DNA from: Corbicula japonica
Lineage: Eukaryota > Mollusca > Bivalvia > Venerida > Cyrenidae
DNA length: 64,000 bases
Reading direction: 5' to 3'
Assembly: GCA_038501625.1 (NCBI GenBank)
Contig: JAZAYU010000019.1
Coordinates: forward strand, 6,108,709 to 6,172,708
Numbering within the stretch: position 1 is the first letter of the stretch; each line of letters opens with the position of its first letter. The notes beneath the pieces were generated by a model. It was not told where the DNA came from. It ran no database searches and was given only the letters and a program-made list of their open reading frames with translations. Below are positions 24,950 to 38,300 of the stretch, in pieces. A program made the translations under genes and the position numbers.

Positions 24950-25643
24950 GGGCTTACCACACTCCTCCCAACCACGTTCATCGATAACAAGAAAATTATC
25001 AAAATCTCAAAAATGGCAAAATGCCGTTCAATGAAACTTTGCATAAATGAATGTTACTAATGTATCTTTATTTTGCATACAGTAAGACACGTTAGAAAAG
25101 TAAAGAAAAAAGCTAGACCTAAAAATTACTTAAAATTCTATTTACATAAATTCACAAAAACTAAGCGATACAAAACATAATTTAAAATTCCCACGTGAGT
25201 GGAATGATACTGAAAAGAACATGTTGTTTACTTTGTAAAAAAATCTTTCAACTACTAAAAGAGAAATCAGTGATTGTTATCTGTTTACGCGACCAGGAAG
25301 CGACCAGGAAATTGAAGGTCAAACACACTCTTACTAATATCTTGTAAAGTTAACAGGAGGACACGATAAATTGTTGTCAGTATCATATATTTCTTATGTG
25401 GGCATTTAAAATGATGTTTTGTGTTCTTTAGTTTTTGTGAATTTACGTAAATAGAAGTTGAGGGAATTTTTAGATCTCGCTATTTTTCTGTACTGTTCTA
25501 ACGTGTCTTACCATATGCAAACTAAAGATACATTAGTAACATTCATTTATGCAAAGTTTCATTGAACGGCGTTTTGCCATTTTTGAGATTTTGATAATTT
25601 TCTTGTCATCGATGAACGTGGTTGGGAGGAGTGTGGTAAGCCC
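24950..25643. mobile_element. TTAA-flanked long-arm foldback element
   Basis: Begins GGGCTTACCACACTCCTCCC after TTAA (24946-24949) and ends with the inverse GGGAGGAGTGTGGTAAGCCC before TTAA (25644-25647). The arms match for about 190-250 bp, including AAATGGCAAAA and TAAGACACGTTAGAA. No transposase frame is seen. One arm recurs alone at about 32611-32800. The TTAA edges suggest mobilisation by a piggyBac-type transposase. Confidence 0.75.
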
Positions 25644-25649
25644 TTAAAG

Positions 25650-26360
25650 AGAAAATATATAAATATTGCCACAAAATGGACCACCAAATTTTTGTAGAAT
25701 ACGAAAGAAAAAAAAAAACAAAACGAAAGACAAGTAAAAGAACAATATTAAATTTGTAATAAAAAGTATATGTAATAAAGTAAAATTGTTCAAAGTGTCG
25801 CGCAAATCCCACTCCCATACCTTAACCCCGAAAGCGTGTTGTAAATAACATTTAGGTTACAAACCACCAATTCAATTTCCATAGACTTCCATTATAGCAT
25901 TTCATCAATTTCTGAATTTACTATTGAGTCAAGCCCTTAAAATCATACAGTTCTCAAGAGAACCAACATAGAGACACCATAAAATACTAATTCAACAATA
26001 GCATGACCGATAAACTTTTTCGGCATTTAAGATTTAAGCCAGAAGTGTATCACCCCTGTCTCTGCGGAACTTTAGTTTGCATTCTGTTTAAAACGACAGC
26101 TATTTTGATAGTTGAATTTCACTTTGTTTAATTATCAATTTCATATAATTTGTATTCAAATTACTACAAAATCATTATATTTTCTCAAGATAATTTTCTT
26201 TTTAAAATATATTTATTATCATTTTCTACCAATCATGCTTGACTTCCTGTTACTGATCCGCAAATACCCTGCACAAAAATTTTTTAGAGGCCTGATCACC
26301 AATATTTAGTGGTCTATAACCTTTATATTTATTTGATAAAAGGATCTGAGAAGTTGTGCA
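25650..26360. other. Intergenic to sulfotransferase 3' flank
   Basis: AT-rich; no coding frame. The minus-strand AATAAA at 26328-26333 lies about 30 bp beyond the sulfotransferase stop codon. Confidence 0.5.
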
Positions 26361-26361
26361 A

Positions 26362-28676
26362 TCAGTATGCATCAAGGTCTGTGGAGTAGTTAAACATTTC
26401 AAAGTCTAATCTATATACTTTTCGGATCCTGTTTATCGTACTTTCTGTTATATGGTCATATTCCTTAATCAATGCTTCCCGTCTTTGTTCCTTACTTTGC
26501 TCCAATGACAGCGGATATTTCTCAATCGTTTCTAATACAACATCTATCAAATATGTTTTGTCTTGGTATTCTTTTTCCGAGAACTTGTAATAGGGAAATG
26601 TAACATGTTTGCTTATAAGCCCTTGAATTTGAAATGCTTTCCAGATTCTTTGTACAATCAACGGCCATGTCCAACAGTCCGGACTCTCTTTGAAATCATT
26701 TTGTCTCTGCACGGCTATATAGAGTGCATTTATTACGCTTCGCACTGTGAACTCCACGCGACCGGAATGGAGAAGCTCCTGTATAACATGGAATGATTCG
26801 TCGCTCACATTGACAGTTTTCAGAACGTGTTCTATATCATCGCCAAATGTTTCTTGTTTCACTACCACAGTTCTTTCACTGTTACAAATGACATCTGAAT
26901 GCAGCGCTGACACCGGTCCGTAATGATCAAACATGGCTTTCTTTTTTTGCTTCGACAACGCAAAATCAAGGAAGTCTTGGAATGAAACGTTTACGGTACA
27001 AGCCAAAAGATTCTTAGCTAATTTATGGTTCGTTTTGTTAAATAGAATGTTAGATACCAGCATATACTTGTCAAATATCACACTTTTGCCAAGACTAACA
27101 GAAAACGGTAGGTACACCTTGTCCACATAAGCGGCAAAGAGTCGGCTAAACGGATTTCTAGCGGGTATTATGGCCAGTGCACGGTTCAGTTCAGTACGGT
27201 TCAGTTGGTGTACCCATTCGCCAGCGTTGGCATGAACATGTGCTCTACTCCAATCCATAATCTTTTGTGACTTTGCGACCCCAAAGTTCAGTATATGAAA
27301 CATCATCTTGAAAAACGTTGAACCGATTTTCGGTGTTTTAATGTAAGCGAGTTTGTATTTCTTGGCAAAAATCAGGCTATAAGTAGAATTAGAACTCTGT
27401 TTGTCCGCGATGCCTAGCTGTGTACACACCTTGTGTACCTGAAGATTGTTTTGGGCTGATAATAACAAGGGTTCCGTCATGTCTGACTCCCTAGAACTCT
27501 GTTTGTCCGCGATGCCTAGCTGTGTACACACCTTGTGTACCTGAAGATTGTTTTGGGCTGATAAAAACAAGGGTTCCGCCATGTTTGACTCCACTGGCGT
27601 GTCTGCAATCACAATGAATAATGGTCAATGTTTTCGAACTGAATTAGACTCATGATAACATTTAGACTTAAATTGTAAAATAGTAAATAGTACAGGGATA
27701 GAACTAGAGGGGGATCAGCTGCGTTATTCGAATCCCCGTTTTAGCATCAATGTTTAATTTTCATGGCGATTTCGGAAAGAAAGTTGGAAATTATCATGTT
27801 TTTTTTCTCTCTTTTTTTCTTTTTTTCCCTAGTTTGAGGCGGAAATTATCATGTTATTATTCTAAGACTTCAACTAATCCTTTTCTGTAAACCTCGCATC
27901 CGACCCTGAATATTATGTCGTGAAACGTGTTTTTCATTTTTTCAGTCCCACTGTTAAAGCCATACATGGGTTTTGTGCATGATTACAGCTATACTTATAA
28001 AATTGACACTAGTTTTGACTTTTGCGGTAGAAATGTCGGTGTCGCGAATTATGGTTATAAATCGGATTTTCATCCGATTCAACCTTGGGGCTGATTGAGG
28101 TTAAAGAACAGTGTCTGCCCAGCTGCTTTTACATTTATTCTACAATCCCTTATTTAACGAGGATACAAATAATGTTCAGGCTGGAAGAAAAAGGACTTTC
28201 CACTTTCGGTCTTGTCATTAAAACCGGAAGTAGGAAGTACCTTACGGATTTTTTTTGTCCAAACTAAACATGATTTCTTACAGTACTCTTAAAGAGATTC
28301 GGGCACCATGTATAAAGCATCTGGCAGATACTTTTGATTAACATGAGTCGACCCCAAAATTATACGATATATATTGTTTTGGTTCTGACGTTTATGACAA
28401 AAAACCTATGAAATGCGGTTATACTTATAGGCATTAATTGTTGTCGTTCTGCAATAATTCCTTACTTAAATAATAATAATAATAAAAGCTGTTAACAAAA
28501 TCTTTAATTTCATTTTGAAGCAACTGTTATCTGAAGACAAAAACACAGTAAATAATAAAGTTGTAAAACTTACGCGGCTGCGTTCGCCATGAAGAGAACA
28601 AGAACTCATTGACATAAAGAATGCAAAGTATCGCTCCTGCAAGCACAAACACACAGCATTGTCGTTTGGAAGCCAT
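26362..28676 (-). CDS. Carbohydrate sulfotransferase (Sulfotransfer_2 family, CHST8-14-like), type II membrane protein
   Basis: Model: complement(join(26362..27602,28574..28676)), 447 aa, junction phase 1. Exon 1 encodes a short cytosolic start (MASKRQ) and a signal anchor (CCVFVLAGAILCILYV), fitting a Golgi type II enzyme. Exon 2 holds a stem and the catalytic domain. The 5'-phosphosulfate loop TPKIGSTFFKMMF is at about residues 124-136 and the 3'-phosphate loop ARNPFSRLFAAYVDK at about 182-196, both typical of the chondroitin/HNK-1 group that transfers sulfate from PAPS to glycans. The stem carries a 34-residue near-exact tandem duplication (about residues 40-106; DNA period 102 bp, 27389-27590) with SAQNNLQVHKVCTQLGIADK in each unit. 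The acceptor glycan cannot be told. Confidence 0.9.
27389..27592 (-). repeat. In-frame 102-bp tandem duplication in the sulfotransferase stem
   Basis: AGAACTCTGTTTGTCCGCGA starts at 27391 and again at 27493. The units differ at only a few bases (for example Ala/Thr and Phe/Leu changes). The reading frame is kept, adding 34 residues between anchor and catalytic domain. Confidence 0.95.
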
Positions 28677-28679
28677 TTC

Positions 28680-29220
28680 TGCAGTTGAAAAAGAACGAGA
28701 TCGTTAAATAACTTTTTAAATATTCTTTAAACCACTGCACCTATAAAATATAACATGGAATATTAAAAAACTTTGAACAATGCCATACTCAACGTGCGTG
28801 AAAAATTATTTCTTCAACGGTAAAGCATTTTATATTTTGGGGTCATATCGAATTTCAAAACATTCAGTGAATTACTTTTCTTTTAAATTTTGCTTTTAAA
28901 CTAATTTTATAATTTTAATTTATCACAAAAAGTTAATAAATAACATTATTGGGAATAATCTGTTGCAAGTCTCAAGTCTACAAACTTAAAAATCTCTCCG
29001 TAGAATTAAAAAAAATGCATTATAAGCGACATGATTTCAAAACACATGTATATGCACCAAATAAGTACATCAACATAAACTTTCGGTATCTTTGACAGTG
29101 CTCTCGTTAGGTTTCGTAACGTATGCACATCATGAAACATTCGACATCCGTAGTAATTAATATTGTTTCGGCAAATGACGAATTTGAGATTGTGACAGAC
29201 ATTTGATAAGATTAACGCTT
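28680..29220. other. Upstream of the sulfotransferase, no other feature
   Basis: AT-rich; probably holds the promoter, but no TATA box or conserved element was singled out. Confidence 0.35.
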
Positions 29221-29224
29221 AAAT

Positions 29225-29520
29225 TCAGGTTAAAGTAATGAAAATGGGGCATAACTAAAAATTGATATTGCCTCTACCTGGGTGGGAACCCACCTAGTCT
29301 GGAATACCGACAACGCAACTAATTGAGCTAACCAGGACAACTCCATTTGCCGGATATACGTTACAATCACTGCATGACATCGGTGACGGGTTATTTTTCT
29401 AATAACAGTACTGACTATAATTATGTACAGGGAGATTTTTTACGGCACACTGCACAAATAACGTTACTGTGAATTTCAAAAGATATGACCTCTACCTGGG
29501 CGCGAACCCGCAACGTCAAG
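29225..29520 (-). mobile_element. tRNA-derived SINE copies (one nearly whole, one truncated)
   Basis: On the minus strand, GGTTAGCTCAATTAGTTGCG (A-box region) and GGTGGGTTCCCACCCAGG (B-box region) are followed by TAGAGGCAATATC. A second truncated head, TACCTGGGCGCGAACCC on plus, starts near 29493. Related to 2590-2700 and 30040-30330. Confidence 0.5.
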
Positions 29521-30039
29521 GGGACAGCGAAAGTAAAGTGTTATCAATATTATTGTTAATATTGTCTGTAATATGCAGATTTTTTATTCGGAGTATAAAT
29601 ATTTTTCCAGGAGAACTCTTGATTTTAAGGACATTCGCAACTATAAAATTCATGTTAAATTTGAAAGGGCATACCTGAAAAAAAAGTAAAGCAGGAGTTA
29701 TCATTCTTGTTGTCAGAAATTGTTATGCTGGTGCAGATGAAATATTCTCCTTTTAAAGTAATTAGCAGAATCCAGTTTCAGATTAAATCATTTAATTTAA
29801 TTTAATCGTAATATATTTAAGAAGTAGTTATAGTTCTGCTTTCTGTTTTTGTAGATAAAATTTCCAAGTATTGTGACACTAGCATACCTTCTTCTAAAGT
29901 AATATTCAACGTTACGTTTTAATGTAAAAGTCAGTTGAAGGGGGCATAACTAAAACATATTCAACATGGGGTTAAAGTTCTTGTTGTCAAAAATAGCTCT
30001 GTTCAAGAAGAAGGTGTATTCCATGTTTTGAATAATGGA

Positions 30040-30330
30040 TATTGTACTTTCAAATAATATTTCCCCTACTAGGGAGCAAACCCGTACGAGGACAGTGTCT
30101 AGACGTGCAATGCCAAACACGCTACTTATTGAGATAACCTGGACAACACCAAAAAGTTTGATCGGATAACCCTGATAAACGTAATCATCACTGCATGACA
30201 CCGGAAACCGATTATTTACTGATAACAGTACGGACTATATGTAGGGGGAGACTTTTTACGGCCGCTGCACTGTGCAAATAGAGCTACTGCGAATTCCAAA
30301 TGATATTGCCCCGGCTTCAACATTAAGTTG
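30040..30330 (-). mobile_element. tRNA-derived SINE, further copy
   Basis: Shares CACTGCATGACA, TAACAGTAC, GACTATA and TTTTTACGGC with 29360-29460 in the same order, plus the tRNA-like head at 30060-30150. Confidence 0.5.
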
Positions 30331-30604
30331 CAGTTTAGTCATTTAAAATTAGAGCTAAATAATAATATTTATATTATGATTCGTTTGCAAACAGATATGA
30401 GTACAAACACATTCAAAAAATAAAATTTGCTTTTTCTTTTCAGAAAGGGCATTAGGGTCAGCCTGTAAACTTACAAAGCTTATTGCCAAACAAGTTTAAT
30501 GAATTGGAAATATCAAACATCATTCCCACAATGAATTCAATATTTGGTACCTTTAGAAATTCAATGATGTAAGTAGTTGGTCTTTCTAAAGAACAACTGT
30601 AACG

Positions 30605-30760
30605 ATATGATCTGGACCCAATATCATAAAACTGAAATTGGATAACAGTCTCAAATATCAAGCATCCTACTGGCTGAAAGGGTCGCCATTTTTGCCAATC
30701 AGATGCTTGAAATTTGAGACTCGTCTCCAGTTTTAGTTTGATGATCTTGAACCCAGCAGT
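30605..30760. mobile_element. Palindromic MITE family B, copy 2
   Basis: GGACCCAATATCAT against GATGATCTTGAACCC, with paired GTCTCAAATATCAAGCATCC and inverse AGATGCTTGAAATTTGAGAC inside. Confidence 0.65.
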
Positions 30761-30929
30761 CTGTAGTAAACTAGCAAAGTTCGAAAAATATAATTTGCGA
30801 ATCAGAGCAATAGGTGTTTTATTGTAAATAAAAACTGGAGTTGTATTTATAACAAACGATAGGTGTTTCAGGAAGGTCAATTAAATTGATCTTCTTGTTT
30901 AAAAACAGCACACTAAATTTTGGAAAAAG

Positions 30930-31290
30930 TGAAATATCCATTTCAGGAATGGCAACATACAGCAGACACATCCTCTCCACACAGCCAAAAAGTAGAGAGA
31001 AGAGAGCATGGTTTTACCATGTTTCAAAATAGACGGCACAAATAATTCACGACATAGAGAACCCTTTGGGTTACCGCCTTGGAACAGTCAGTGGCAAAAC
31101 CATTTTGCCACTAGGGGGTTTAAACCATGTTCTAGGGTGCACCAACCTCACACTTGCCCAAAGAGGTTCTCATATGAACAAACAAGTACAAGTTTTCTTT
31201 GTGGAATAATTCCAATCCACCCATCAACTCGGCAATGTTGCATGCAAAAGCTCACAAACATATAAAACATAGGAAGCACAAGTAAAGCAA
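30930..31290 (-). mobile_element. Dispersed repeat family D, copy 4 (inverted)
   Basis: Contains AAAAGTAGAGAGAAGAGAGC, CTTTGGGTTACCGCCTTGGA, TTTTGCCACTAGGGGGTTTA and TTCTAGGGTGCACCAACCTC, in the order of copy 2. Confidence 0.65.
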
Positions 31291-31299
31291 AAGGGTGGA

Positions 31300-32200
31300 A
31301 ACCTTATCATACTACATGTCATTGAGGCTTCTGAGTAAATGCAAAATTAGGCTCACAACTTAGTAAGGCGTAGTTTCTGCTTCCTCATTCAGATTCTTTG
31401 AGGGCATTTGTAAAATGACACCAAACCTGAAAAATAGCATCCCTGTCCCTGTCCCGATGTTTTAATATTTTAAGAGCTATAAATGGAAATATAACCCGGC
31501 GATTTTGTTTATATAAAAAACAACATCCATGCAACCACGATTGTCTATTTTGTGTGATCAGACCTTCAGAATTTTATTGGACGAAACTTATCACTGGAAC
31601 CAACAGGTACCGTGCTTTTTAATCCTGTGGTCTGACATTATTAAACTGACCCTTAAGAGTCAGATCAGTGTTGTTACATCCGTAAATAAATCAATTTGAA
31701 TTGAATTGAACAAGGTGTATACTAAAAGCCCAACACTTTAAGCTCTCTGAAAACAAAAATAATTGTGAAATTCGTACATTTTCTATTCCATTTTCATCTA
31801 TACAATGCCACTTTTGATTTTTTTTCTCTTCTGGCTGAAAGCCATGTTTGTGTCCATTAACGAAAAGTAACGTCCTTTTTAATGCCGGTTAAAAAACACG
31901 TAAGAAGCTCGGTTAGATTGTTTACTCCGGCAATCGGATTCTTGCTGATTGAACTCCAGCTGCTTTGCTCTCGGTAGGGTCATTGATTATATGTATATTT
32001 ATTGTCATGTTTTATCATGAATCATTGTAAAGAGTAATATTGCTAGTTGATAAGAAGCTGGAGGAGAAAAATAGATACAGACAGCAAGTGTTACGTCATC
32101 CAACAGCCAATCAGAGGCCTCTAGTTTTTTTTTGAACAGCCGTTTATAACACAGACTACTGAGTAAGAGTCTAACTAGCAGTTTTGTACCGAAAAGAACG
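31300..32200. other. Upstream of SNRPG, mostly unassigned
   Basis: 31895-31990 resembles the first part of repeat family D (CGGATTCTTGCTGATTGAAC, CTCCAGCTGCTTTG). No other gene is seen. Confidence 0.4.
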
Positions 32201-32320
32201 GATACCACGCTAATAGGGATACCGCATTTAAGGTTAATTCAAGTAACGCGATAGACACCGAGAAATCAACGTTTGTTATTGTTTTCATAAAATCCTTAAG
32301 AAAATCCAGAAAAATCAACA

Positions 32321-35300
32321 ATGAGCAAAGCGCATCCACCAGAATTGAAGAAGTATATTGTTTAATATCTTTACTCCTGATGATAAATCTGTTTATTTCT
32401 TGTTTGTTTGATGTTAAACATAAATTATGACGGCCAAGGAAGGAACCGGCAAAAAATCTACATTCCTGAATTGATTTAAATTAAACTCTGTCGAAATTTG
32501 AGACGCATTTACAGTTTATGCTATGATGTTTTGATAGAACAACCGCATACTATTATAATAATGCATGAATTCTTATATATTACGAGCGTTTGTGTTTAAC
32601 ACCGGTGAAAACTGATCTTGAATTTTTAGATCTTGCTATTTTTCTTTACTGTTTTAACGTGTCTTACCATCTGCAAAATAAAGATACATTAATAACATAC
32701 ATTTGTGCAAAGTTTCATTCAACGGCATTGCCGTTATTGAGATTTTGATAATTTTCTTTTTATCGAACAGGATTGGGAGGAGTGTGGTAAGCCCTTAACA
32801 CAGCCGCCTAAATCAACTTCTGAAACACACTGTTTTTGTTTTGATATACTGGAACTTTAATACCAGTCTGTTCCCAATCAGATACAAAATTCTATAAAAA
32901 AATTAACATTTTGGCTCTAAGTAGAAGGTCAACTCCAGACCTCCATTTTGTAAGTGTAAATGTAAGCACACTTAATCAAGTCACTCATCAATATTCACGA
33001 TCTACAAGTGACAAGCATAATAGTGTATTAATGAATAGGAAGGATTCACAGGTAGCCAATATGCTAAAAATAGATTCCCTGATAAGAACTGACCTTAGCA
33101 ACCGTTGCTAGCGGTACAAATTTTGTATCACTTGCATGCAGTTTACTATAGATTTGCATGTGTTTACGTATGGATCTGCAACCAAATTCTTCTAAAAAAT
33201 ACTTTGGTAGGACAAAAATTGTTGCTATGGTGTTTGTAAAAGTGACTCGAGGTATGCAGACAAAGATGACATGAAAGATGTATTTTTTATACCCTTTCTA
33301 AATCCAAAAACAAATGAACAGAAGTGCAAAAAGTGGATAAGTGCTTGTGGTCGGGAGTATTATACTATTGACAAAGTGAAAAAATGGACATATATATGCA
33401 GTAAACATCAATGGAAATAATAATGTCCTTCTCTCCCCCAGCTTCAATGCATGTGTGAGGAAAATTATTTGAAGATTTAGCTTGGGCCGAGTCTAACTGC
33501 TAAATCTTTTTGGTTATTTTAATGCTTTGTGTTAAATAAGCATGTTTGAACGGTAAAGTCCGAGGACTTCCGTCAGATGGTATAAAAGCAATTACCGTTC
33601 ATTGATACAGGGCAGTCTGTCGCTGAGTGTCGAGGTATTCACATCGTTGAGATTCAACATTTTGGTCTGCATTATAGGTCCAATATAGTACATATCTGTA
33701 CTAGGGCATATTGACCGGGTTGTTTCGTTCAACATGTATGATGTGAATAGTATTGGTTGAAGCTAGGGTTGATAGGGTTTTGAGATAGTGTCTTCAGACA
33801 ATTGCTGGAAACACATGCGTCTGAAACACTTGTGTCCCTAAGGTAGCTTCAGAGTAGATGATGAGGATATGTTTCTAGATAGTGACCTCAGACAATTGCT
33901 GGAAACACATGCGTCTGAGCCACTTGTAGTTTGAGAGTAGGAGTTCAGGATAGGGTTTAGAATAGTGTCTTCAGACAATTGCTGGAAACACATGCATCTG
34001 AGACACTATTGTTGAACAGGCTAGGCTAGATTTTAGTGTTGAAGGTTGTTTGTTTCGGGTTTTGTTTGAATAGAGATTGTTCAAACCTTGTTCAGCATTA
34101 TTTTGAAAGTTTTAGTTGCTCAGGTTTGCTTGATGCAAGTGTGTTATTGTTTGAGGATCTGTTGAAAGTAGTTCGAAACATCATTGTGTTTCATATAGTT
34201 TTATTGCTCAGCATATGCGCTGAGATCGTGCTTGAAGTTCGTGTGTGATTGTTATGTTTCGGACTGTGATTTTTGTTTGGGTGAGTGGTTGAAACTTTAG
34301 CATCAGCTATTTTTGTCCAGGAGGTTCATTGCCCTGGGAATATTGTTATATGTTCAGCTGATTCTTATCCTGATTATTGTGTTTCACCCCAATCATTTCA
34401 GCAATCATTGAAATCATTTTGGAGCAAAGTAGCTCAGGAAAAATTTATTATATTGTTAAAACAATACATTGCCCTGACATACGTTGGAATCATTTTTCGA
34501 GAAAAATTATATATATATTGGCTGAGACAAATAGTCTGAGTGCCTTCCGCTCGAGGCACGTTACACATGCCCTGCATCTGAAAAACAAAGACAGCAGCAC
34601 TGAACAATATATTTAATTACTATACTTGATTAAGTATTATCTCAATTACTGGTATCAATAGCTACATAAATAACCAGTGATCTTCATTTTACATTATTGA
34701 ACACATAAATATAATGATAAGATCAGCCATGATACAATCATACAGATATGAAACTGCATCTGTATCTGACTACCTCTAGCTCAAGATTATGTAAATGTAT
34801 GCTTACACTGAAATGAAAATTCCATTTAGTATTATAATTTATTATTCTATAACATAACAAATGCATTTCAATGATTTTGTTTCAAATATTATTTAAAGAA
34901 TCAAACAAAAAATACAATGCCTCAAAACAGTCATGTTTCTCAACTGTAAACAAAGAAAATATAAAGTGGATGTTGCTTCTCTGTCAATTAATTCTTGCCT
35001 TTTTCCTGACAAATTTAAACCATTACACTGTAACCAACGTTTTAATTCAACATTTGAATGCTCAGCAGTGTCAGATGAGCGAAACTTAGCTCCAGGTACA
35101 TCATTTTCTGTTAAATTTACAGCAAATATCTTATCACAAGCAGCATTGTGTTGTACCACATGTGTATCACATGGTACAGATTACACTAATTGATGACGTA
35201 GTTGTGAATCCTTCCTATTGGACTTGTTGATTTTATTTTGAAGTTAACCTTCAGTTTTTAATTGTTTTTGTAAAACTATTTTCCAGGGTAAAAGTAATAC

Positions 35301-38300
35301 ACTAATTTGTTGTAAGCAATATTTGGTGAAGACTGCATTTATCTAACATGTTCCAATAAAGCCAAAGGAAAGCATGTGGCATGTGGTCCGAAAATTAAAC
35401 TTATTTTCTCTTTTTTTCAGGTATATGGAGAAGAGGCTGGCTTGTAAGTTCTGTTTGTTATATTTCATTTTATCACTTTCCTCCATATACACATGTTAAT
35501 GGTAGGGCAAACATGTAGATCTTTGCTGTCTGGTCAGGATCTGCACTGTTTGCTTTTTGTGTCGCCCTTTCGAAGAAATGGCGATACATAGGGACCGCTT
35601 CGTCCGCCCGTCGGTCTGTTACGAAAACTTAACGTTGGCAATAACTTTGCCATATCTTAATATTTCTTTATCAAACTTGCAAATCATATTGCTTATGACA
35701 ACACGCTCGAGATGATGCCAAATTCTCAAGGTCAAGGTCACATTTGATGGAGTTATGCCCCTTTTTGTACTTGGATTTTTACACGAAAACTTAACGTTGG
35801 CTATAACTTTGTCATTTCTTAATATTTTTACATCAAACTTTCAAATTATATTCCTTATGACAACACGCTCATGATAATACCACATTCTTTAGGTCAAGGT
35901 CACATTTGATGGAGTTATTCTTCTTTATATGAAAACTTAACATTGGCTATAACTTTGCCATTTCTTAATATTTCTTCATCAAATTTTCAAATTATATTCC
36001 CTATGACAATACGCTCGTGACGATACTATATTCTTAAGGTCAAGGTCACATTTGATGGAGTTATGCCCCTTTTTGTACTTGCATTTTTATTCTGACAGCA
36101 CCAGAGGGCGACACAAGTGTTCAACTGCAGCGTTTTTTTTCCCCAAAGGGGAAAGGTTCCCCTTCCCCTACAATTGGGAAATTTTCGCGTCGTAAAATCT
36201 TGAAATTGGGAAAAAAATCACTCGCAAATCAGCCAAATTGGGATTTTTTCTTTATTCATGTAAATAAACACTAGGGATTTTATTCAGCTTCACCAAGCAT
36301 CATAAGCTCTGGTTTTTTAACAGGAAACCCTAGTGATGTAACTGTTAAGCCAGAACTAAGTTACAGCCAATCCAATGACTGCCTGTCTATGGAAAAATAA
36401 TTTCCATTGGCAGGAAAAGTTTCATTGAGGTTGCAATTAATTTAATGTGAAATGAATCTGCATTTGAAATTATAATGGAAGGGTGGGGGCTGGAGTCAGT
36501 GTCAGGTTGAGGCAATGTGTCTTTGAGCTACATCTAGCTCAAGGATAGCTTCTGAGTGGGACTCAGTTTGGTATCCAAATACGTCGGAAAGGTTGGATTC
36601 AAGTTTAGTTTCAGTCCGATAAAATTTCGGGGGGAAGTACGGGAGGTTGCTCGATACCGGTACCTACATTCATTGGTTCAAATCGCTCAGACTCGGGACT
36701 CGTCGCCAATGGCATGGGATCGGTCGATATATACCCAAAATCTTGCAACAAAAGAGTGCCAGTGTTCGTATTTAACGGCTTCCTTTGATTAATCGCTCAT
36801 TCTAAACGTTGTTGTGAAGTAACTACTTTCAGTTTCTGGAGACTGGTCATTGCGCTTCAATTTTATACGTAAGAATCAGTCAACTTGCAATTATTTACCG
36901 TAAGCCAGTCTGAAAAAAGGACGTGTATAAAACGCGTACCGGATCAATGACGTCACATGTCTTTTTTATTTAATGATAAAAACTGAGTAAGAGTCTAACC
37001 GGAGTGTTAATAAGAGTTACTCCCCTTTTGAACCGTACAGTTTTTTTACGCGAACGACATTTCTTGCAAAAAACTCTTTGGTCAATTGGGAAATGGCACT
37101 GTTTGTTGTTGGAAATATAGCTTTGGGGATTGGGAATGTCTGGTACTTTAAATTGGGAAGACTCCGGTCAGCTTTGGGAATGGTACCGTTTTGCGGAGGT
37201 AGTTAAAGAAGGAAAAAAAACACTGAACTGAACACCCATCTAGTTTATTTATAAGTTACTTTTGACAAAAACAGCGAGCAATGCTGGTCCTGATCAGATG
37301 GCGCAGATATATAGAGTATAAAGTTAATGTTACAGCTCTCACCAAGTGTAACTAAGTTATAATTTCATATGTTGCTCTTTTTACCAGATGTTTTATTTTG
37401 ATTGAAAATTGAATGAAAAAAATTTACTGGTTGTTGCATCAGAATTTTATTTACTAAAGTAGTAAAGTTTAAGTTGTATAATTAATAATGTTGAGCCAGT
37501 GTCAATCAGGAAAATCGTTTTGTGAATGAAATGCTTGGGAAGCAGACAGTAATATTATTTAGTTGTCTGGCAATGATGTTTGCAAATATTGCAGAAAATG
37601 TCACTCGTAGGAATTCAGCAATCAATATATATTTTTGTCACAGTATACATGCCATTGTTTGTTTGCAGTGAAGCTTAATGGAGGCAGGAGGATAAGTGGT
37701 ATTCTGAGAGGATTTGACCCCTTCATGAACCTTGTAATAGACGAGACCATTGAGGAAACAAAGACTGGAGAGAAACACGCAATCGGAATGGTGGTAGGTT
37801 TTAATAATATTATTTTGATATTGTCTCTTTTCTTGGAGTCCCCTAAATGGTTAGAATGTAAAATTTGAAAGATATTAAAAGTTAACGAATTCAGCAAATA
37901 ACATCCGCAGACATATGATTCCTGCATATGAAACTAGCAGTTAAAGTTTGAAAATGCTTGGTTCATTATCTTTTCTTTGGTATCCCAAATTCAAATTGAA
38001 CACATTCATATTCATACTTTTTCATTTGAAAAGTTAAATGAATGGATAGAAGTTCATGCCTATTTACGTAGTATACTAACAATCCCAATCTTATGTAGAT
38101 CCCCAAAAAGTTAAAATGAAGTGGTGCGTGGTTAGTTTTCCTGAACCAATTCATAGTCTGTTGTCACAGTGATATTTTTAACCATACATATATATGTAGG
38201 TTTAATCGCATGTGCAACCAGTGTATTTATCCAGATCAACTGGCACATCCATGCCATCTGATGCTGATCTACACTGGCTGCATCTTAGTAAAAAATAACT

